Positions 36,921-44,630 of a stretch of 64,000 nucleotides of DNA are shown piece by piece. The DNA comes from Variovorax sp. ZS18.2.2 (GTDB taxonomy: Bacteria > Pseudomonadota > Gammaproteobacteria > Burkholderiales > Burkholderiaceae_C). A program made the position numbers and the translations under genes. The stretch is from positions 248,001 through 312,000 of the forward strand of contig NZ_JANLNM010000003.1 in NCBI RefSeq assembly GCF_024701975.1. The letters run 5' to 3'. The notes beneath the pieces were generated by a model that was not told where the DNA came from, made no database searches, and was given only the letters and a program-made list of their open reading frames with translations. The stretch's first letter is position 1; every line of letters begins with the position of its first letter.

Positions 36921-38336
36921 TCAGCCCCCGGAGGCGCTGACGCGCGCCTGCGCCACCGCCTCGTCGGCGTCGTGCAGGGCCACGCGGAACACGCTGCCGC
37001 TGCCCAGCCGCGAGCGCACGCTGATCGGGTGCCCCAGCACGTGCGAGAGCCGCGCGACGATAGCCAGGCCGAGGCCGAAGCCATCGGACGTGCCGGCATG
37101 GTCGGCCACCTTGTAGAACTCCAGGAACACATCGCGCAGGTGCTCGGGCGCGATGCCGATGCCGGTGTCCCACACCTCCACGCGCATGCCGTCGCGCGTC
37201 TGCCGCGCGGCCAGCAGCACGCCGCCTTCGGTCGTGTACTTGATGGCGTTGGCCAGCAGGTTGCCGATCATGCGGCGCACGCGGATCGGGTCGGTGAGGA
37301 AGGAGCCCTCGGTCACGTGCACGCGGAAGTCGAGGCCGCGGCTTTCGGCCACTGGGCGGTATTGCAGCTCCAGGTCGTGCAGCAGCTCGGGGACGTCGAC
37401 ACGCTCGATGTGCAGCCGCACCTGGCCCGAGTCGATGCGCGCGAGGTCGAACATCGAGTCGAACAGCGCATTCACCGCATGCGTGGCGCGCACGATCTTC
37501 GGCGCGAGCTCGAGCACTAGCTCGGGCTCGTTGCGCAGCCAGTCGGCGTACAGCGAAAGTGCCAGCACCGGCTGACGCATGTCGTGTGCCGCGCTGGCCA
37601 GGAAGCGGTTCTTCATCGCCACCGCCGATACCGCCGCCTGCCGCTGCTGCGTGAGCGACTTGATCAGGATGTGGTTGTGGAACAGGAGCTCCAGGCTGTT
37701 GCGCGCCGTCTCATGGATGTGGCGCCCCGCGCGCAGCAGCAGGAACCAGTGCAGCATCGGCAGGATCGGCATCAGGTAGCCGTAGTGGAACTGCGGCTCG
37801 TGCAGATTGATGCTGACAAGCCGGATCACCACCGCCCCCAGCATCGTGATGAACAGCGTGTTGACATAGCGCTTGAGCAGCGGCGGATGCAGCGCCAGCC
37901 CGTTGAGCGGAAAGGTACCCACCCCGGCCACGATCAGCCAGCTCATGAACTGGTTGACCTGCGGCGTGCGCTCGAAGAACAGCAGGATCGAAGACCCCCA
38001 AACCACCGCGGTGGTGCTCCAGATGAAGCCGTAGCGCTCGGTGAACTGCTGCTGCGCCGCAGAGCTCCGACCGGCGTAGCGCACCGTATAGACGTGCGAG
38101 CCCCAGGCCCGGCAGACCGTGGCGATGACGCCGGCCAGCAGCCACGTCAGCAGCTCCCAGCGAGGCACCTCGACCCAGCTCAGCCCGACCATGGCCGGGA
38201 TGAGCGCGACGGAAACGATGTACGAGCTCCGCGAGGAGCGCATCAGGCTGCGGATCAGCTCGCCACGCACCCACGATTCGGCCTCGTCGGCCGAAGCCGG
38301 TGCCGGTGTCAAGCTCGCGATCGACGGATTGGCCAT
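36921..38336 (-). CDS. membrane sensor histidine kinase with six-helix N-terminal sensor
   Basis: The start is set at the ATG for MANPSIASLTPAP (38336), giving 471 residues; the open frame upstream is not protein-like. Residues 35-220 hold six hydrophobic segments without a large periplasmic loop. Then come a short coiled linker (LIKSLTQQRQAAVSAVAMK), the H-box FLASAAHDMRQPVLALSLYA and an HATPase domain with MIGNLLANAIKYTTEGG, VWDTGIGIAPEH and FGLGLAIVARLSHVLG. A RQP-type H-box with this short HATPase resembles kinases that carry a C-terminal receiver, but none is present here. The convergent LuxR-type regulator is the obvious candidate partner. Confidence 0.9.
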   Translation of the reverse strand: MANPSIASLTPAPASADEAESWVRGELIRSLMRSSRSSYIVSVALIPAMVGLSWVEVPRWELLTWLLAGVIATVCRAWGSHVYTVRYAGRSSAAQQQFTERYGFIWSTTAVVWGSSILLFFERTPQVNQFMSWLIVAGVGTFPLNGLALHPPLLKRYVNTLFITMLGAVVIRLVSINLHEPQFHYGYLMPILPMLHWFLLLRAGRHIHETARNSLELLFHNHILIKSLTQQRQAAVSAVAMKNRFLASAAHDMRQPVLALSLYADWLRNEPELVLELAPKIVRATHAVNALFDSMFDLARIDSGQVRLHIERVDVPELLHDLELQYRPVAESRGLDFRVHVTEGSFLTDPIRVRRMIGNLLANAIKYTTEGGVLLAARQTRDGMRVEVWDTGIGIAPEHLRDVFLEFYKVADHAGTSDGFGLGLAIVARLSHVLGHPISVRSRLGSGSVFRVALHDADEAVAQARVSASGG

Positions 38337-38512
38337 ATGGCACAGGCCCCTTGTTCTTATCCGGCAATTGAAGATGGACCCCATGCAGGGGCACCGAGAG
38401 ATGGCGATATTAACGGGCTGCCATCCATTGTTTCTCAAGGTAACCGCAGAAGGCCGCTCGCGATAATCCACAGAGATCCGCGGATTCACCGAACAAGAAG
38501 GAACCCACCCGA

Positions 38513-38911
38513 ATGCTGTCCCATGTTTTCGTCGGCGTGACCGACTTCGAGCGCGCCTTCGGCTTCTACACGGCGCTCACGGGCGAACTGCGCCTGAAGC
38601 TGCGCTTTCGCGACGACTCCAAACCGTGGGCTGGCTGGCAAAGCCCCGATGCGCCGCGTCCCTTGTTCCTGGTCGGCGCGCCCTTCGACGGTCAGGAGGC
38701 CACGAACGGCAACGGCCAGATGGTGGCGCTGCTGGCGGCCGACCGCGCCACCGTGGACCGCGCCCACGCCACCGCGCTGGCCAACGGCGGCAGCTGCGAA
38801 GGCCTGCCGGGCCTCAGGCCCCACTACCACCCGGACTACTATGGCGCCTACTTCCGCGATCCGGACGGAAACAAACTCTGCGTCTGCTGCCACACGCCAC
38901 CGACATGCTGA
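38513..38911 (+). CDS. VOC/glyoxalase-like protein
   Basis: A 132-residue single VOC fold. MLSHVFVGVTDFERAFGFYTAL opens the first beta-alpha-beta-beta-beta unit and carries the first metal His, and the second unit ends with YYGAYFRDPDGNKLCVCCH, where the Tyr/Asp-rich ending and a possible Glu-replacing residue occur. GRPHYHPDYYGAY-like residues near 105-115 are common in uncharacterised VOC proteins. Function could be glyoxalase, antibiotic resistance or ring-cleavage related; none can be chosen. The stop overlaps the next gene by seven bases. Confidence 0.87.
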   Translation: MLSHVFVGVTDFERAFGFYTALTGELRLKLRFRDDSKPWAGWQSPDAPRPLFLVGAPFDGQEATNGNGQMVALLAADRATVDRAHATALANGGSCEGLPGLRPHYHPDYYGAYFRDPDGNKLCVCCHTPPTC

Positions 38912-39306
38912 ACAACATCACTCCTTTCCTCGTCCACTGGGCCATCACTGGCGTCTCGCTCTGGGTCGCCAGCCATCTGTTTCGCGGGCTCAAGTTCGAC
39001 AACACCGGGGCGCTGGTGGTGTCGGCATTGCTGCTCGGGCTGGCCAACGCGGTCGTGAAGCCGCTGCTGATCGTGCTCACGCTGCCGCTGACGCTGGTGA
39101 CATTCGGACTCTTCCTGCTGGTCATCAATGCGCTGATGATCCTGCTCGTCGCCGCGCTGGTGAAGGGCTTCAAGGTCTCGGGCTTCTGGACCGCCCTCTT
39201 CGCGAGCATCTTCATCTCGCTCCTGAGCATCGTCATCGGCTCGTTCGTCACCAGCGGCGACCCCGCCGAGAAGGTGCAGATGCCGCAGAGCGGCAACTGG
39301 CTCTGA
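38905..39306 (+). CDS. YvlD/phage-holin-4-family small membrane protein
   Basis: A 133-residue protein with four membrane helices (about 8-25, 33-52, 57-80, 92-115). ANAVVKPLLIVLTLPLTLVTFGLFLLVINALMILL is the diagnostic core of the YvlD/DUF family once labelled phage holin family 4. There is no lysis cassette or phage gene nearby, so it is a housekeeping envelope protein, not evidence of a prophage. It overlaps the VOC gene by seven bases and ends before an AGAGCCC hairpin. Function is unknown; relatives are linked to envelope stress. Confidence 0.87.
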   Translation: MLNNITPFLVHWAITGVSLWVASHLFRGLKFDNTGALVVSALLLGLANAVVKPLLIVLTLPLTLVTFGLFLLVINALMILLVAALVKGFKVSGFWTALFASIFISLLSIVIGSFVTSGDPAEKVQMPQSGNWL

Positions 39307-39316
39307 GGGTCCCGCG

Positions 39317-39337
39317 GGGCTCTTTTCGGGAGAGCCC
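39317..39337 (+). terminator. hairpin after the VOC/YvlD gene pair
   Basis: GGGCTCT-N7-AGAGCCC forms a perfect seven-base-pair stem 11 bases after the stop. It is not followed by a U-run, so it is a weak or Rho-assisted terminator candidate. Confidence 0.35.
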
Positions 39338-39492
39338 AATGGAACTGCGTTCCATACGGTCGTCAAAATCGATCAAATCGCGGCTGCAGAGCGCTATTTC
39401 TCTCTTTTACGCGCGCAGGCATTGCCGACGGAGGCCGCTTCGTCCAAGATGAGGCACGCCTTCGCAAGGAGCGCGTGAAGCAAGGGGATGGA

Positions 39493-40218
39493 ATGCGCAT
39501 CGCAATACTCGACAACGAGCGGGATCAGCTGCGACTGGTCACCCACACCGCAACGAACCTCGGCCACGAATGCCATGAATACACGGACGGAGCCTCGCTG
39601 CTGCAGGCGGTGCTGGCGCAGCGCTTCGACCTGTTGATTTTTCACTGGCGCCTGCCCGGCCTCGACAGCCCGGCACTGGTGAAAGCGCTGCGGCGGGCCG
39701 CCGGCAACCGCCTCCCGATTCTCTTCATGACACACAGGGCCGACGCCGCGGACATGGCCATGAGCCTGCATGCCGGCGCCGACGATTTCCTGATCTCGCC
39801 CGTCTCCGGCGCGGAACTCGAAGCGCGCATCGGCGGGCTGCTTCGCCGGTCGTACCCCGCGTTGCACGAACCTCAACTGGTCTTCGGGCCCTACCAGTTC
39901 CTTCCGGCATGGCGCACCGTCAAGCTCAAGGGCGCACGGATCGGACTGAGAAGCCGCGAGTACGACCTTGCGCTGTTTCTCTTCCAGAACACCGGGCGCC
40001 TGCTGTCACGCGAGCAGCTGTACCAAGCGATCTGGGGCGCCGATTTCGAGGTGCTCTCGCGCTCGCTGGACACACACCTGTCACGCGTGAGGGCCAAGCT
40101 CGATCTGCGCCCGGCGAATGGCTTTCTGCTGGCCGCCCTCCGCGGGTTCGGCTACCGGCTCGAGGCCATCGAGACAGTTGCGGCGCACGAGAAAGTCCAC
40201 GCGGGCGCGATGTCGTAG
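39493..40218 (+). CDS. OmpR-type regulator with degenerate (phosphorylation-site-less) receiver
   Basis: The start is the ATG at 39493 preceded by AAGGGG; a GTG at 39475 with AAGGAG very close is an alternative adding six residues. Of 241 residues, 1-115 align to a receiver but the phospho-acceptor is replaced: FDLLIFHWRLPG has His51 where Asp is expected. The conserved Lys-Pro is Ser-Pro (DDFLISPVSG, Ser102). The acidic start is LDNERD and Thr80 (FMTHR) is kept. The C-terminal OmpR winged helix (about 125-225) is intact: LRSREYDLALFLFQNTGRLL, SRSLDTHLSRVRAKL and LRGFGYRLE. It should act without phosphorylation. It lies 135 bases before gfcA in the same direction, with no kinase beside it. 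Confidence 0.9.
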   Translation: MRIAILDNERDQLRLVTHTATNLGHECHEYTDGASLLQAVLAQRFDLLIFHWRLPGLDSPALVKALRRAAGNRLPILFMTHRADAADMAMSLHAGADDFLISPVSGAELEARIGGLLRRSYPALHEPQLVFGPYQFLPAWRTVKLKGARIGLRSREYDLALFLFQNTGRLLSREQLYQAIWGADFEVLSRSLDTHLSRVRAKLDLRPANGFLLAALRGFGYRLEAIETVAAHEKVHAGAMS

Positions 40219-40353
40219 GAAAAAGCCAACGAATGAGTGATCCGACAGCCTTCAAAGACCGCACATTCGCACACGTTTACGAGAGAGAAATGGGTTGCGA
40301 CGCACTTGTGATGCGTGCTACCCTCGACAACAAAGATATTTGAGAGGACTACC

Positions 40354-40629
40354 ATGAAGATGATCAAACTCGCAGCCGCCCTTGCTTCCTTGGCAATTTC
40401 GTCGGCATTTGCGCAAGCTCCCGCTCCTGCCAGCAACACCACGCCGGCACCCGCTGGCGCAGCTGGCGCGACTGCGGCAACGACCGGCGGTCTTACCCCG
40501 GGCCAATGGGGTGCTGTTGCAGGTAGCAGCGCTTTGCTCGTGGCGATCGCCAGCAGCAACGGCGGCAATGGTGGCGGTGGCTTCATCATCATCCCGGGCA
40601 CGGGTACGGGCACCACCGGCACGCGTTAA
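40354..40629 (+). CDS. gfcA: GfcA/YjbE-like small secreted Thr/Gly-rich protein
   Basis: A 91-residue protein with GAGAGGAC as ribosome site and a Sec signal peptide (MKMIKLAAALASLAISSAFA, cleavage near 21). The mature part is Ala/Pro/Thr then Gly-rich: PAPAGAAGATAATTGG, a short hydrophobic helix WGAVAGSSALLVAIASS, then GGNGGGGF and a Thr-Gly tail ending TGTR. This plan (signal peptide, Thr/Ala-rich part, short hydrophobic stretch, Gly/Thr tail ending in Arg) is that of GfcA/YjbE, the first gene of group 4 capsule and yjbEFGH operons. Identity is supported by the gfcB and gfcCD genes immediately after it. Its molecular role is unknown even in E. coli. Confidence 0.8.
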   Translation: MKMIKLAAALASLAISSAFAQAPAPASNTTPAPAGAAGATAATTGGLTPGQWGAVAGSSALLVAIASSNGGNGGGGFIIIPGTGTGTTGTR

Positions 40630-41397
40630 ATGCTGCGTGCCCTCCCAATGGGAGGGCATTCGCTGAGAGCTCCGCGCGTTGGTTTCGCCACGCGACTTTT
40701 AAAACGTTGCCTTTGGGCAACGTTTTATTTGGGCGTTGGCGGTTGTTCCTCCGGGTCTTCAGCCATGCTGGATGCTGCTCGGCTTGTATACAAAGGCCAG
40801 CCTGAAGCAGCCCAGCCGGACTTCAACCCCGCCTATCGCTATTTGCGGACACAGGTCGGTGACCGCACCCTTTTCATGGTGCTAGGCTATATCGATCAGC
40901 GCCCCGAGGGCCCTGTCGAAGTTTGGTACAGCGGTAGCGGTGAGGTTGTCAGGCTTCTGAACGGGCAGCTCGTGGGCACCACGGGGCTCAGTACCGACTG
41001 GCGAAACGTTCAATTCACAGGCCTTCCCGCGTGGCCGGGTGCCGATACAACGAGCACCACGGGCGGTTCGGGTCAAAGTTACACGCGCCTGCGTGATCTC
41101 ATGCCCGGTTATCGCTTCGGAATTCGCGACGAAATCGTTCGGATCTCCATCTCGCCACCGCGAAACACCGCCCTCGCAGGCGCCGACCCCGCCTCCTTGC
41201 GTTGGTATGAAGAACGCACTGTGTCGCGACCGTCTGCAGCATCACTGCCTGCGGCCCGCTTTGGCATATCGAACTCCTCCGGAACACCGCAGGTCGTGTA
41301 TTCAGAGCAATGCCTCTCCAGTGACTTCTGCATGAGCTTCGAACAATGGACGCCCTCCGCACCGGCAGTCGGTAGATCGGCAAGCTCCGGCACATGA
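40630..41397 (+). CDS. gfcB: GfcB/YjbF-family polysaccharide-locus lipoprotein
   Basis: A 255-residue protein whose ATG directly abuts the gfcA stop. A lipoprotein signal with an unusually long basic N-region (MLRALPMGGHSLRAPRVGF) ends in YLGVGGCSSG, with the lipid Cys at about residue 39. The mature part matches the YjbF/GfcB family by ARLVYKGQPEAAQPDFNPAY, YLRTQVGDRTLFMVLGYID and EVWYSGSGEVVRLLNGQLVG. It should sit in the outer membrane facing the periplasm, assisting secretion. Two perfect hairpins lie within its first 35 codons (described separately). Its stop overlaps the gfcCD start (ATGA). Confidence 0.88.
   Translation: MLRALPMGGHSLRAPRVGFATRLLKRCLWATFYLGVGGCSSGSSAMLDAARLVYKGQPEAAQPDFNPAYRYLRTQVGDRTLFMVLGYIDQRPEGPVEVWYSGSGEVVRLLNGQLVGTTGLSTDWRNVQFTGLPAWPGADTTSTTGGSGQSYTRLRDLMPGYRFGIRDEIVRISISPPRNTALAGADPASLRWYEERTVSRPSAASLPAARFGISNSSGTPQVVYSEQCLSSDFCMSFEQWTPSAPAVGRSASSGT
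40638..40658 (+). other. hairpin at gfcA-gfcB junction
   Basis: TGCCCTCCC-AAT-GGGAGGGCA is a perfect nine-base-pair stem with a three-base loop, inside codons 4-10 of gfcB and 9 bases after the gfcA stop. No U-run follows. It could protect the 3' end of a gfcA-only transcript or limit gfcB translation. Confidence 0.5.
40701..40730 (+). terminator. terminator-like hairpin inside the gfcB signal-peptide codons
   Basis: AAAACGTTGCC-TTTG-GGCAACGTTTT is a perfect eleven-base-pair stem followed by ATTT and preceded by CTTTT. It has the shape of a bidirectional intrinsic terminator yet encodes residues about 25-33 of gfcB. Partial termination here would give much more gfcA than gfcBCD mRNA. Confidence 0.5.
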
Positions 41398-44300
41398 ATC
41401 CCTGGGTTCGCGGTATTGGCAAGCGGCATTGGCCTCGTCGAGCGGCCATCGCGTGCGCGTTGGCGGCAAGTTTTGGCGTCTCGGCACAGCCGCTGAGCAC
41501 CGCCGCAAAGAACGTGGCGACGAACGACGCTGACGTGCGCCCCGGTGAGCGCCTGAGCACTTGGCTGTTGCGCCAACCCGCCGATGCCGCCTCGGCCGGC
41601 CTCGCATGGCGGGTGCCGCAGGAACGGCTGGCGCAGCAGTTTCTCAAGAACACCTTGCTGGTTCGCATCGAGTCGATTCAACGACGCGCTCCGCGCTCGG
41701 AGCAAGCCGATCGCCTGAGCCTGATTTCCTGGCTCCAGGGCTTGCCCGTCACGGGCCGAGTGGCACTGGCCATCGTGGACCCCCGCTGGCTGCAGGCGCA
41801 TCCCGAAGAAGACCCGGTGTTGGCGGCTGGCCAGCAACTGGTTGCAGCGGAGCCCGACCTGAAGACTATCGCGGTGGTCCGCCCCAACGGGGAGCTTTGC
41901 TATGTGACGCACGAAGCCGGCCGAACCGCCTGGGACTACGTGGCAGCTTGCGAGCCTCGAGGCGCGCATGACTGGGCCTGGGTCGCGCAGCCGGATGGCC
42001 GAACCGCTCGCGTGGGCGTGGCGCCCTGGAACAGTCAGCCTTCGGACGAACCTGCGCCGGGCGCATGGATCTGGGCGGCGCCCCGAGAGATGACGGATCT
42101 GGTCGCCGCATCCGAGGGGATCATCAAGTTTCTCGCCACGCAAGGCCCCTCCCCTCAAAGCGACGTTTCAGCTGGCGCCCCCGCGCAATCGGAGGGGCAA
42201 CAGCCCCCCGCTCCGCCGCCGGCAATCGCGCCGTCGACCGCAATTTCCGTGCGTCCCGAAGTGGCGCCGCAGTACAACGCCATTCGCACCAGCGGCAACG
42301 ATTGGGGCGAAACCGGCCTGCTCCAGACCCCCACCGCGCGCATGGGCCAGGCCGGCGACTTTCGATCATCGATGACCCATGTTTCGCCGTACACCCGGCT
42401 GAACGTGATGTTCCAACCGCTGGACTGGATGGAAGGCGGCTTTCGGTACACATCGATCAGCAACGTGCCCTACGCCGCCAGCACGACCGGCCAGAGCACC
42501 AAGGACAAGAGCATCGACCTCAAGGTGAGGCTCATGCGCGAGTCCGCCTATATCCCCGAGCTTGCGCTCGGTTTTCGAGATATCGGCGGTACCGGATTGT
42601 TTTCCGCCGAATACCTGGTCGCGAACAAGCGATACGGCGACTTCGACTTCAGTCTTGGAATGGGCTGGGGGTACCTCGGCAACAGTGGCAACATCCGCAA
42701 CCCTCTGACGCTCCTGAGCAGCCGCTTCGACAAGCGCAGGGTAGGTTCGGCGCAAGGGGGCGAAACCAATTTCGGTGCTTTCTTCCGCGGCCCCGCCGCC
42801 CTGTTCGGTGGCGTGGAATGGCGCACCCCCTGGGAGCCGCTGACGGTCAAGCTCGAATACGAAGGCAACAACTACAAGAACGAGCCGTTCGACAACGACC
42901 AGAAACAGCGCAGCCCCTTCAATATCGGCTTCGAGTACCGCCATTCGCCCGGCGTCGCTTTCTCCGCCGGCGTGGAGCGCGGCAACAAGCTGATGGTGGG
43001 CGTGACGCTGTCCACCAACGTCGCATCGCTGCGGGCATCCAAGCCCGCCGACCCGCCCCAGCCCCGCTTCACGCCCCAGGCGCCGCAAAACCCGCCCGGC
43101 TGGGCATCGACTGCGACCGAGATCGAAGCCCGCACCGAATGGACGGTCCAGCGCATCGCGCCGCAAGGCAGCGGCGTGCATGTGTGGATCACCGAGAGCA
43201 ACACCGTCTACCGCCAGGCGCGGGTAGAGCAGATCATTGCCGTGCTGCATCGCGATTCGCCGGCGTCGATCAGGAGCTTCATCCTGCACTACAACGAGCG
43301 CGGCCTCGCGATGCACGCGCAGGTCGTCGACCGGGGTGAATGGGTCGCCGAGCACTACCAGGCGCAGTCGCCCGCCGAAGCGCGCGCAGCCAGCCAGCGC
43401 GACTACGCGCCGCACCAAGACGCCAGCGAAGACCGGCTGTTCCTGCCTCCGTCGGAAAAGATCGCCGACGACAATGCTGCAACTGCTCCCACCACACAGC
43501 AGTCCACGGCGGCGATGGTGCCGTGGGAACGCCGTATCCAGAAGTTCACCTTTGGCGTGACGCCGTATTTCTCGCAGATTCTTGGCGGCCCCGATGCCTT
43601 CATGCTCTACCAGATCGGCGTTCAGGCCACGGCGGAATACCGCTTTACCCCGAGCACATGGGCGAACGCCGCGCTGAACTGGCGCTTTCTGGACAACTTC
43701 GACAAGTTCACCTACACCGCGCCCAGCAATCTTCCGCGCGTGCGCACCTTTCAGCGCGAATACGTCACTTCCACGCGGGTGACGATGCCGGTGTTCCAGC
43801 TGACCCATGTGGGTCGGCTGAGCGAAGACCAGTACTACAGCGTCTACGGCGGCGCCCTCGAGTCCATGTTTGCCGGCGTCGGTGCCGAATGGCTGTATCG
43901 CCCATGGCGCAGCAAGTTCGCCCTGGGCATCGACATCAACCACGTGCGCCAACGCGACTTCAAGCAGGATTTCGGTCTGCGCGACTACAAGGTCAACACC
44001 GGCCATGCCACGCTGTACTGGGACACGGGCTGGAACGGCGTGATGACGAGGATCAGCGTCGGCCAATACCTGGCCGGGGATCGCGGGGTCACGCTCGACA
44101 TCAGCCGTCGTTTCGACAACGGCGTGATGGTCGGCGTCTACGCAACCAAGACCAACGTATCGGCAGCGCAATTCGGCGAAGGCAGCTTCGACAAGGGCAT
44201 CTACATCTCCGTGCCGTTCGATGCATTCCTGCCGAAGTCCAGCAAGTTCTCCGCGGGCTTTGCCTGGTCGCCAGTGACACGCGACGGCGGTGCAAAGCTG

Positions 44301-44426
44301 GGACGGATCAATCCGCTCTACGAAATGACGTCTGCACGTGACCCGCGGGCCTTCAGTTTCGCGGCGCCGGAGAACAGGCAACCGAAGGCTGGGGACAACA
44401 TTCTCAATTTCGAGAACGCACGATAG
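41394..44426 (+). CDS. fused GfcC (YjbG) - GfcD (YjbH) outer-membrane polysaccharide secretion protein
   Basis: The 1010-residue protein has a signal peptide (AIACALAASFGVSAQP, cleavage near residue 32). Residues about 33-255 resemble GfcC/YjbG: periplasmic, two ubiquitin-like beta-grasp parts, with RVALAIVDPRWLQAHPEEDP and IWAAPREMTDLVAASEGIIKF. A Pro-rich linker (PPAPPPAIAPS, about 265-280) leads to a GfcD/YjbH beta-barrel (about 295-1010) with DWGETGLLQTPTARMGQAGDF, ELALGFRDIGGTGLFSAEYL, FTFGVTPYFSQILGGPDAF and DRGVTLDISRRFDNGV. In E. coli these are separate genes of about 245 and 700 residues, the sum of which fits. It should lie in the outer membrane and aid exopolysaccharide secretion or modification. 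Confidence 0.9.
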   Translation: MNPWVRGIGKRHWPRRAAIACALAASFGVSAQPLSTAAKNVATNDADVRPGERLSTWLLRQPADAASAGLAWRVPQERLAQQFLKNTLLVRIESIQRRAPRSEQADRLSLISWLQGLPVTGRVALAIVDPRWLQAHPEEDPVLAAGQQLVAAEPDLKTIAVVRPNGELCYVTHEAGRTAWDYVAACEPRGAHDWAWVAQPDGRTARVGVAPWNSQPSDEPAPGAWIWAAPREMTDLVAASEGIIKFLATQGPSPQSDVSAGAPAQSEGQQPPAPPPAIAPSTAISVRPEVAPQYNAIRTSGNDWGETGLLQTPTARMGQAGDFRSSMTHVSPYTRLNVMFQPLDWMEGGFRYTSISNVPYAASTTGQSTKDKSIDLKVRLMRESAYIPELALGFRDIGGTGLFSAEYLVANKRYGDFDFSLGMGWGYLGNSGNIRNPLTLLSSRFDKRRVGSAQGGETNFGAFFRGPAALFGGVEWRTPWEPLTVKLEYEGNNYKNEPFDNDQKQRSPFNIGFEYRHSPGVAFSAGVERGNKLMVGVTLSTNVASLRASKPADPPQPRFTPQAPQNPPGWASTATEIEARTEWTVQRIAPQGSGVHVWITESNTVYRQARVEQIIAVLHRDSPASIRSFILHYNERGLAMHAQVVDRGEWVAEHYQAQSPAEARAASQRDYAPHQDASEDRLFLPPSEKIADDNAATAPTTQQSTAAMVPWERRIQKFTFGVTPYFSQILGGPDAFMLYQIGVQATAEYRFTPSTWANAALNWRFLDNFDKFTYTAPSNLPRVRTFQREYVTSTRVTMPVFQLTHVGRLSEDQYYSVYGGALESMFAGVGAEWLYRPWRSKFALGIDINHVRQRDFKQDFGLRDYKVNTGHATLYWDTGWNGVMTRISVGQYLAGDRGVTLDISRRFDNGVMVGVYATKTNVSAAQFGEGSFDKGIYISVPFDAFLPKSSKFSAGFAWSPVTRDGGAKLGRINPLYEMTSARDPRAFSFAAPENRQPKAGDNILNFENAR

Positions 44427-44630
44427 ACGGTGGCAAGCCCGGCTGCCGGGCAGGATTGGCCGCCTGCCGGCGATGTGTGAATTGGAAGGCATCGCGATCG
44501 CGATGAGACCCGCAGATGGACCTCACGCCCCGGGCAACAGCAGCTGCGCCCAGTCAAGCTATCGCGGCGAGCGTCTTCCAGCGGTTGTACTAGCCTACTA
44601 GCCGCTCTATCGCACGGCCCTGCCGACGAT

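Noticed and set aside
38905..39306. Phage holin as a sign of a prophage
   Set aside because: The protein belongs to the YvlD group named after a holin family, and no other phage gene is near.
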